This document shows, piece after piece, positions 58,426-64,000 of a DNA stretch of 64,000 nt. Position numbers and translations under genes: made by a program. Numbering within the stretch: the stretch's first letter is position 1; each line of letters begins with the position of its first letter. This DNA comes from UBA1952 sp965246765. GTDB lineage: Bacteria; Bacteroidota; Bacteroidia; Chitinophagales; Chitinophagaceae. The notes under the pieces were generated by a model that was not told the origin of the DNA, ran no database searches, and saw only the letters and a program-made list of their open reading frames with translations. The DNA is taken from the NCBI GenBank assembly GCA_965246765.1, contig CBDFFJ010000003.1, positions 461,841 to 525,840 of the forward strand, read 5' to 3'.

Positions 58426-58527
58426 TAATTACTTTTTTTACTGCCATAGCTGTAAATAAGTAATTATACAGGTGGGTTTGTAATTTAAGGCTGTCACTTT
58501 TTGGTATCCGCGCCGCGCCCTAAGCCC

Positions 58528-58535
58528 TACCTTTG
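58528..58535 (+). promoter_or_regulatory. Putative -7 box of the trigger factor gene
   Basis: TACCTTTG matches TAnnTTTG exactly and lies 30 bases before the ATG at 58565. The nearest upstream TTG (58501-58503) is 24 bases away, slightly long. Confidence 0.5.
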
Positions 58536-58564
58536 CCGACTTTTCAGAAAATCATCATTAAGAT

Positions 58565-59947
58565 ATGGCAACAATAACCCGTCAACCCATAGCAGACCTG
58601 CACGAGAAGGTCATAGTAAAGCTTTCCAAAGAAGATTATTACCCCGGTTTTGAGAAGAGCCTCAAGGGCTACGCCAAGACAGCCAACGTGCCCGGCTTCC
58701 GCAAAGGCATGGTGCCTGCAGGCATGGTTAAAAAAATGTATGGCCAGAGCGTGTTTCAGGATGAAGTCCTGCGTGTTGCCGGCCAGCAGATGGAGCAGTA
58801 CCTGAACAAGGAGTCCGTAGGAATTTTCGGGCAGCCCATGATTATGCCTGCGGAGAGCGCCTTGCGCTTTGATATGAATAATCCGCAGGATATGGACTTC
58901 GCCTTTGAAATCGGCCTGAAGCCTGCGTTTCCGATTCCTGCGCTGGACGGTGGCTATACACTTACGCATTATAATGTACAGGTGAGCGATTCAGTCATTG
59001 AAGACGAGATCAAGCGCATCACACGCCGCTACGGAAAGGTTGAAAACCCGGATACCATTACCACTGCAGACAATATCCTGTACGCCACTTTCACACCCAC
59101 CGATGCTGCCGGCACGCCCGTAGAAGGCGCGACACCTGTTGAAGACACCGAGCTGCTGGAAAAACTGCCCGTTAAGCTGCGTGGGCTGCTCATGGGCAAG
59201 GCTGCAGGCGATTCCCTGCTGCTTACGCCTGTTGACATAGCGACCGCCGAAGAGCTGCCTGCGTTTATGAAGGACAGCCTGAAAAACGACATGGCCGCGG
59301 CAGAGCAGCACTTTGAGCTCAAGATCACTAAAGTAGGGCTGCTGGTTCCGCGCGAGCTGGATGTGCTGCTTTACGGCGAGGTTTTTCCGGTTGATAATAT
59401 CCTGGACGAGGCCGGCTTCCGCCAGCGTGTGCGCGAAGAGCTTGCCCGCGAATATGCAAAGGCTGCCGAAAATCGCATGAACGATGAGATATATGAAACG
59501 CTTGTTCATTCCACGCCTATTCCCCTGCCAACCGCTTTCCTGAAACGCTGGATGCGGGAAGGCCAGGAGAAACCGCTGAGCGATGCGCAGGTAGAGCGGG
59601 AATACGGTGGCTTTGAGCATCAGCTGCGCTGGACGCTTATATCCGACAAGCTTGTCCAGGAAGCCGGCATCAGCGTAGATCGCGAGGAAGTGCTTGGCGA
59701 CATACGGGGCCGTGTGCTCAGCCACTTCGGTATGGAGCCTGACGAGGAAGCCCCATGGATGAAGGATTACATGGCTAAGCTCGCTAAAGATGAGAAGACC
59801 ATGAATGAGACTTACCGCCAGATTCTATTTGCAAAGCTCTTTGGCTGGCTGCGGAGCAAGTTTGCCATTGTTGAGAAGGACGTGGACGAGCACGAGTTCC
59901 TTAATCTGGTGAGTGCGCACCAGGCGCATCATCAGCATGCGCATTAA
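58565..59947 (+). CDS. tig: Trigger factor
   Basis: The 460-residue ribosome-associated chaperone has the ribosome-binding motif GFRKGMVPAGMVKKMYG at 44-60, a middle region, and a long helical C-terminal chaperone domain ending HQAHHQHAH (His-rich tail). The N-terminal start MATITRQPIADLHEKVIVKL is in line with the family. It folds nascent chains at the exit tunnel. The peptidyl-prolyl isomerase domain seems weakly conserved; Bacteroidota trigger factors often have a divergent one. A strong terminator follows. Confidence 0.93.
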   Translation: MATITRQPIADLHEKVIVKLSKEDYYPGFEKSLKGYAKTANVPGFRKGMVPAGMVKKMYGQSVFQDEVLRVAGQQMEQYLNKESVGIFGQPMIMPAESALRFDMNNPQDMDFAFEIGLKPAFPIPALDGGYTLTHYNVQVSDSVIEDEIKRITRRYGKVENPDTITTADNILYATFTPTDAAGTPVEGATPVEDTELLEKLPVKLRGLLMGKAAGDSLLLTPVDIATAEELPAFMKDSLKNDMAAAEQHFELKITKVGLLVPRELDVLLYGEVFPVDNILDEAGFRQRVREELAREYAKAAENRMNDEIYETLVHSTPIPLPTAFLKRWMREGQEKPLSDAQVEREYGGFEHQLRWTLISDKLVQEAGISVDREEVLGDIRGRVLSHFGMEPDEEAPWMKDYMAKLAKDEKTMNETYRQILFAKLFGWLRSKFAIVEKDVDEHEFLNLVSAHQAHHQHAH

Positions 59948-59976
59948 ATAAAGCGGTTTTGAACCGCGAAATGCTG

Positions 59977-60008
59977 AAAAGCCCGGAGCCTTTGTTCCGG
60001 GCTTTTCT
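59977..60008 (+). terminator. Terminator after trigger factor
   Basis: AAAAGCCCGGA and TCCGGGCTTTT form an 11-bp stem with an 8-base loop and a T run. Confidence 0.88.
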
Positions 60009-60058
60009 TTGCGAAATTTTGCGCCGCCTGACCGTCCTTTGCGCTTTCAACAAAGCGT

Positions 60059-60853
60059 ATGTCATTCTTTCCATTAAGCCTTCAGGGCAGAAATGCCCTT
60101 ATTTCCGGCTCTACGCAGGGCATCGGCCTTGCAGCCGCAGAGGCGCTGGCGTCTTTAGGGGCCTCATGTACCCTGCTTGCCCGCAATGAAAATTCCCTTA
60201 AAGCTGCAGTAGCTTCTTTATCCGCAACCGCTGGCCAGGTACACAACTATCTTGTGGCAGACTTCAGCAGGCCGGAAGAGCTGCGCGTCGTAGCAGCGGA
60301 TTATTTCAGGACGCATACAGCGCATATTCTTATCAACAATACCGGCGGCCCGGCGGCGGGGCCGGTCACCGGCGCTGCTACAGACGCATTTCTGGCCGCT
60401 TTCAATCAGCACCTCATCTGCAATCACATACTCACAACAGGGGCTGCCGAAGGCATGAAGGCAGCAGGCTGGGGCAGAATAGTAAATGTGATTTCTACAT
60501 CCGTAAAAATTCCATTGAAAGGCCTGGGCGTATCCAACACCATTCGCGGAGCGGTTGCATCTTGGGCAAAGACGATGGCGAATGAGCTCGCGCCCTTTGG
60601 AATTACCGTAAATAATGTTTTGCCCGGCGCTACGGCCACCGGCCGGCTGGACGCTATAATAAATAATAAGGCAGGAAAAAGCGGCGCGTCCACGGCGGAG
60701 GTTTCTGGAGAAATGCTGTCGGAAATACCGGCAGGGCGCTTCGGCCAGCCCGGAGAAATCGCGGCGATGATCGCATTTCTGGCATCAGACGCCGCCGGTT
60801 ACGTAAACGGCGTCAGCATCCCTGTTGACGGCGGGCGGACAGGGAGTATCTGA
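60059..60853 (+). CDS. SDR family oxidoreductase, FabG-like
   Basis: The 264-residue enzyme has GSTQGIGLAAAEALASLGA for NAD(P) binding, NNTGGPA, and the C-terminal VNGVSIPVDGGRTGSI. The catalytic region reads IVNVISTSVKIPLKGLGVSN followed by TIRGAVASWAKTMAN: the expected YxxxK tyrosine is replaced (the segment NTIRGAVASWAK lacks the Tyr), so catalysis may be altered or absent. It resembles 3-oxoacyl-ACP reductase-like members where this deviation is occasionally seen. No partner genes are adjacent. Confidence 0.82.
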   Translation: MSFFPLSLQGRNALISGSTQGIGLAAAEALASLGASCTLLARNENSLKAAVASLSATAGQVHNYLVADFSRPEELRVVAADYFRTHTAHILINNTGGPAAGPVTGAATDAFLAAFNQHLICNHILTTGAAEGMKAAGWGRIVNVISTSVKIPLKGLGVSNTIRGAVASWAKTMANELAPFGITVNNVLPGATATGRLDAIINNKAGKSGASTAEVSGEMLSEIPAGRFGQPGEIAAMIAFLASDAAGYVNGVSIPVDGGRTGSI

Positions 60854-60923
60854 GCCCGCCGCATCTACCACATTCGGGAAATTTTTTTGTCAAAAAGGGA
60901 CAAACGGTTTCGTCACGGCACTG

Positions 60924-60931
60924 TATTTTTG
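60924..60931 (+). promoter_or_regulatory. Putative -7 box of the alternative complex III operon
   Basis: TATTTTTG matches TAnnTTTG exactly, about 46 bases before the proposed actA start at 60977. No convincing -33 element is seen at the right spacing. Confidence 0.4.
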
Positions 60932-60976
60932 CCACCGTCTTAGTTAAAGGCTACGTTAATTCTCAAACGCAACACT

Positions 60977-62262
60977 GTGCCCGAATTTTATAGACTGTTG
61001 GCCCGCAATAGCCGAACGCTGTTCGCCGGACTGATTTCCCTATTATTTCTTCTTTCTTCCCAACAGTCTATAGCCGCTCCTGACGGCAAAGACACTTTTT
61101 CAGGCTAATTGCGCTACCTGCCACAACCCTTTGAAAGACGCTACGGGCCCGGCTTTACAAGGCGCTCGTAACTGGTTGGCCCCGCCCCGATTGGGTTTAT
61201 GATTGGGTACATAACCCGAGCGGTATGATTGCCTCCGGCGATAAGCACGCAAATGAGCTGTTCAGCAAGTATAAGCCCACGGTAATGACCGCCTTCCCGG
61301 CGCTGGCTAAGGAAGACATTGACGCGATATTCAAGTATGTAGATGAGTATAAGGCTCCGCCGCCAGTTGCAGCTACTGGCGGCGGCGGTGCGGCGGCTAG
61401 TGGCGATGACGATACATGGCTTTATTCCCTGATTACTATTGTCTTGCTCGTTCTTGCCATCATTCTGTGGCGTATAAATTCTGGCCTGAAACGCGTTGCA
61501 CAGGCTAAAGAAGGCCTACCGGTTGAAAAGGAAATCCCGATTTATCGCCACAAGTTCTGGATAGCTGCTGCAATTATTCTGGTAACAATCATGGCGGGCT
61601 ACTGGATAGTAAACGGCGCAGTGAACATGGGCCGTCAGCAAAACTATCAGCCGAAGCAGCCGATTTTCTACAGCCACAAGGTGCATGCTGGCGTCAACCA
61701 GATTAACTGCCTTTATTGCCACGCCGGCGCGGAAAAGAGCAAGCACGCCATGATTCCTTCCACCAACGTGTGTATGAACTGCCATAAGCAGATTTCGGAA
61801 TACACCGGCGAGAAGGAGCACGAGCTGAAGGATGCGGAAGGCCACACATATAATGGTACACAGCAGATCCAGGAGCTTTACAAGTATGCCGGCTGGGACC
61901 CTGCCAAGAAGGATTACCACCGCGATGCGAAGGGCAATATCCTCGCCACCTCACCGCAATGGGTGAAGATTCACAACCTGCCCGACCACGTTTACTTCAA
62001 CCACAGCCAGCACGTAAAGGTGGGCCAGATTCAGTGCCAGCGCTGCCACGGCAATATTGAGGAGATGGATGAAGTGTATCAGGCCGCTCCGCTCACCATG
62101 GGCTGGTGCGTAAACTGCCACCGCCAGACGCAGGTGAAGTTTGCCGAAAACAACTACTACAGCATCTTTGAAAAGTACCACAAGGAAATAAAGGACGGCA
62201 AGCGCGATGGCGTAACGGTAGAGGACATTGGCGGTATTGAGTGCCAGAAGTGCCACTATTAA
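60977..62262 (+). pseudogene. actA: Alternative complex III subunit ActA (multihaem cytochrome c), two frameshifts in this sequence
   Basis: From a GTG at 60977 a signal anchor (VPEFYRLLARNSRTLFAGLI) leads to APDGKDTF, where an extra T in a TTTTT run shifts the frame. With that base removed, QANCATCHNPLKDATGPALQ follows with the first haem motif; a second extra T in TGGTTGG shifts again before WPRPDWVYDWVHNPSGMIAS. From 61225 the frame is clean: a membrane helix (LYSLITIVLLVLAIILWRIN), another (FWIAAAIILVTIMAGYWIVN), then CLYCH, CMNCH, CQRCH, CVNCH and CQKCH. This is the six-haem ActA of Bacteroidota, which passes quinol electrons in alternative complex III. It heads the operon with actB. Because complex III is central to respiration, sequencing indels are likely. 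Confidence 0.88.
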
Positions 62263-62267
62263 AATTG

Positions 62268-62403
62268 AAAAGGTAAAAGGTAAAAGGTAAAACGCAGCGA
62301 TGCGACAGCCTTTTCTGAGTAGCCGAAAGCTTATTCTAACGAAGTAAAAAGAGACAGGTGGGAGCGGAGAGGTTTTTACCTTTTACCTTTTACCTTTTAC
62401 CTT
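62268..62403. repeat. Inverted heptad-type repeat between actA and actB
   Basis: AAAGGTAAAAGGTAAAAGGT on the left and its reverse complement (ACCTTTTACCTTTTACC and more) on the right, both tandem AAAAGGT heptamers, enclose about 80 bases. The long stem would fold in the actA-actB mRNA spacer. Confidence 0.75.
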
Positions 62404-62408
62404 ATAAA

Positions 62409-64000
62409 ATGAGTCAGAAAAAATACTGGAAGGGACTGGAAGAGCTGCATAACACGCCCGCTCACCAGAACATAGTAGCCAATGAGTTCGCAGAAGAACG
62501 CCTGCCCTTTGCAGATGTGTCTGAAAGCCTGCTATCGGCTACTACGCCCCGCCGTGACTTCCTGAAATACCTCGGCTTCTCCACCGCTGCTGCTATGCTG
62601 GCTGCGTCCTGTGAGCTGCCGGTGCGCAAGGCTATTCCTTACGCCATCAAGCCGGAGGACATCACGCCGGGCGTGCCCAATTGGTATGCTTCTACGTTTG
62701 TGGACGGCGGCGATTACTGCGCCATTGTTGTAAAGACCCGCGACGGCCGCCCTATTAAAATTGAAGGCAATGAGCTAAGCTCCATTACCCGTGGCGGCAC
62801 TTCTGCCCGTGTGCAGGCTTCCGTTCTTTCGCTTTATGATAAAGCCCGTATCCGCCAGCCTTATGCAGACGGCAAGCCGGTGGATATGTTTGAAGCAGTT
62901 GACCGTCAGGTTATGCAGGGCCTCGCGTCCGGCAAGGCGACTTACATCCTTACTTCTACGATTATTTCGCCGACGGTAAAGGCGGTTATTGACCAGTTCA
63001 TTGCCCGCTATCCTGGCGCGAAGCATGTTACGCACGACGCGGTTTCTTACTCCGGCATGTTGCTGGCTAACGAAGCAAGCTACGGCAAGCGCGCACTGCC
63101 TTCCTATCATTTTGATAAGGCAAAGACCATCGTTTCCATCGGCGCCGACTTCCTCGGCACATGGCTTTCTCCGATTGAGTTTGCGAAGGGCTATTCCACT
63201 GGTCGCAAGATGAATGCGAAGAACATGGTGATGAGCAAGCATTACCAGTTTGAAGGCATGCACTCCATGACCGGCGCCAATGCAGACGTGCGCGCTACCT
63301 GTCGTCCGTCTGAGTATGGGGCGGTTACTGTTGCGTTGTATAACGCTGTTGCTACCGGGCGCTGCGCCGTCGTTTGCTTCCAAAAAACTCAACGATTCTA
63401 TCGTAAAGGCTGCTGCCGACCTTAAGAAAGGTGGCGGCCTCGTGGTTTCCGGCTCCAATAACGTTGCGGTTCAGACGATAGTAAACGCCATCAACGGCGC
63501 AATCGGCGCGAACGGCACGACGGTAAACTGGGCGGTTACTTCCAATTACAAGCAAGGCATTGATGCCGATATGGTGAACCTGGTTGCGGCGATGAAGGCC
63601 GGACAGGTAGGTACTCTCATTATGCACGGTGTGAATCCCGTATATGATTATATGGACGGCGCAGGCTTCGCGCAGGCGCTGAAGAGCATTCCGGTAAGTA
63701 TTTCTACCTGCGACCGCATGGATGAAACTGCTGCGGTATGTAAGTACATCGTTCCCGACCACCATTTCTTAGAAAGCTGGGGCGATGCTGAGCCGAAAAC
63801 CGGCTATTACAGCCTCATGCAGCCGACGATTGCTCCGCTGTTCAAGACGCGCGGCTTCGCGGATTCGCTCTTGACATGGGCAGGTGCTACCACCACTTAC
63901 GGTGATATGTGGAAGCAGTGGTGGATGCAGAAGCTGGGCTCGCAAAGCGCCTTTGACCAGGCATTGCAGGATGGGGTGGTGGAGCCGGGCGGCGTTGCTA
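62409..64000 (+). pseudogene. actB: Alternative complex III subunit ActB (iron-sulfur/molybdopterin-like), frameshifted and cut by the window edge
   Basis: The ATG at 62409 gives MSQKKYWKGLEELHNTPAHQ. A leader-like segment follows (TTPRRDFLKYLGFSTAAAML, twin Arg then hydrophobic), then ActB-type sequence: KPEDITPGVPNWYASTFVDG, KTRDGRPIKIEGNELSSITR, ASVLSLYDKARIRQPYADGK. Near 63360 an extra G in a GGG run shifts the frame; with it removed, GAAPSFASKKLNDSIVKAAA and QTIVNAINGAIGANGTTVNW continue to the window end. The N-terminal part is the molybdopterin-oxidoreductase-like half of ActB, without Mo cofactor in known cases; the ferredoxin-like half lies beyond the window. Homopolymer context and essential role suggest a sequencing indel. 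Confidence 0.85.

Overview
The window comes from a GC-rich member of the Bacteroidota, most likely Chitinophagaceae-like. The lineage signs are a type IX secretion (T9SS) C-terminal domain, TAnnTTTG-type -7 promoter boxes with few Shine-Dalgarno sequences, alternative complex III genes (actA, actB), a very long N-terminal extension on Rho, heptose-7-phosphate kinase genes, and two-component sensors with periplasmic propellers. The genus cannot be named from the sequence alone.

Layout. 1-8.5 kb: two beta-propeller surface or secreted proteins (1-1050 and 7291-8547) flank a degraded VapBC-type toxin-antitoxin locus, an OmpR/HisKA two-component pair, a methionine-rich lipoprotein, a DUF389 membrane protein and a second vapC relic. 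The first vapC relic is split by a 144-bp MITE with a 5-bp target duplication. 8.8-14.8 kb: an aquaporin precedes a tightly packed operon of an SDR, gluconate-dehydrogenase-type subunit 3, a GMC flavoprotein, a GH1-like glycosidase and an alpha/beta hydrolase; it looks like a sugar oxidation and hydrolysis module. 14.8-16.9 kb: a T9SS-exported Omp28-like protein and a probable outer-membrane protein.

17.6-28.1 kb is a genomic island, AT-rich in its core. From high to low coordinate it holds a serine-recombinase remnant beside tRNA-Leu, an AbiE-like nucleotidyltransferase toxin-antitoxin pair with a perfect palindromic operator, a GmrSD/DUF262 restriction-like protein, a compact four-gene Wadjet-like (Jet/Mks) SMC operon in the order SMC-Toprim-kleisin-kite, and a PD-(D/E)XK nuclease-like gene. 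The SMC gene carries one in-frame TAA, so the condensin system is either inactivated or misread at one base.

28-64 kb is mostly core: pheS (with an in-frame palindromic insertion), a nucleotide-sugar-type epimerase, rho, an orphan response regulator, a heptose kinase/nucleotidyltransferase/glycosyltransferase operon, a one-piece propeller sensor kinase with its LuxR-type regulator, several secreted or membrane enzymes, RNase D, three large membrane glycosyltransferase-like proteins (two a tandem duplication), a 975-residue secreted protein with a dockerin-like end, trigger factor, an SDR, and the start of the alternative complex III operon, cut by the window edge.

Four single-base frame breaks, most of them explained by a short homopolymer change, hit an amidohydrolase, actA (twice) and actB. 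Because actA and actB are normally essential respiratory genes, sequencing indels are a serious possibility. The multiply broken vapC relics and the recombinase remnant look like real decay.
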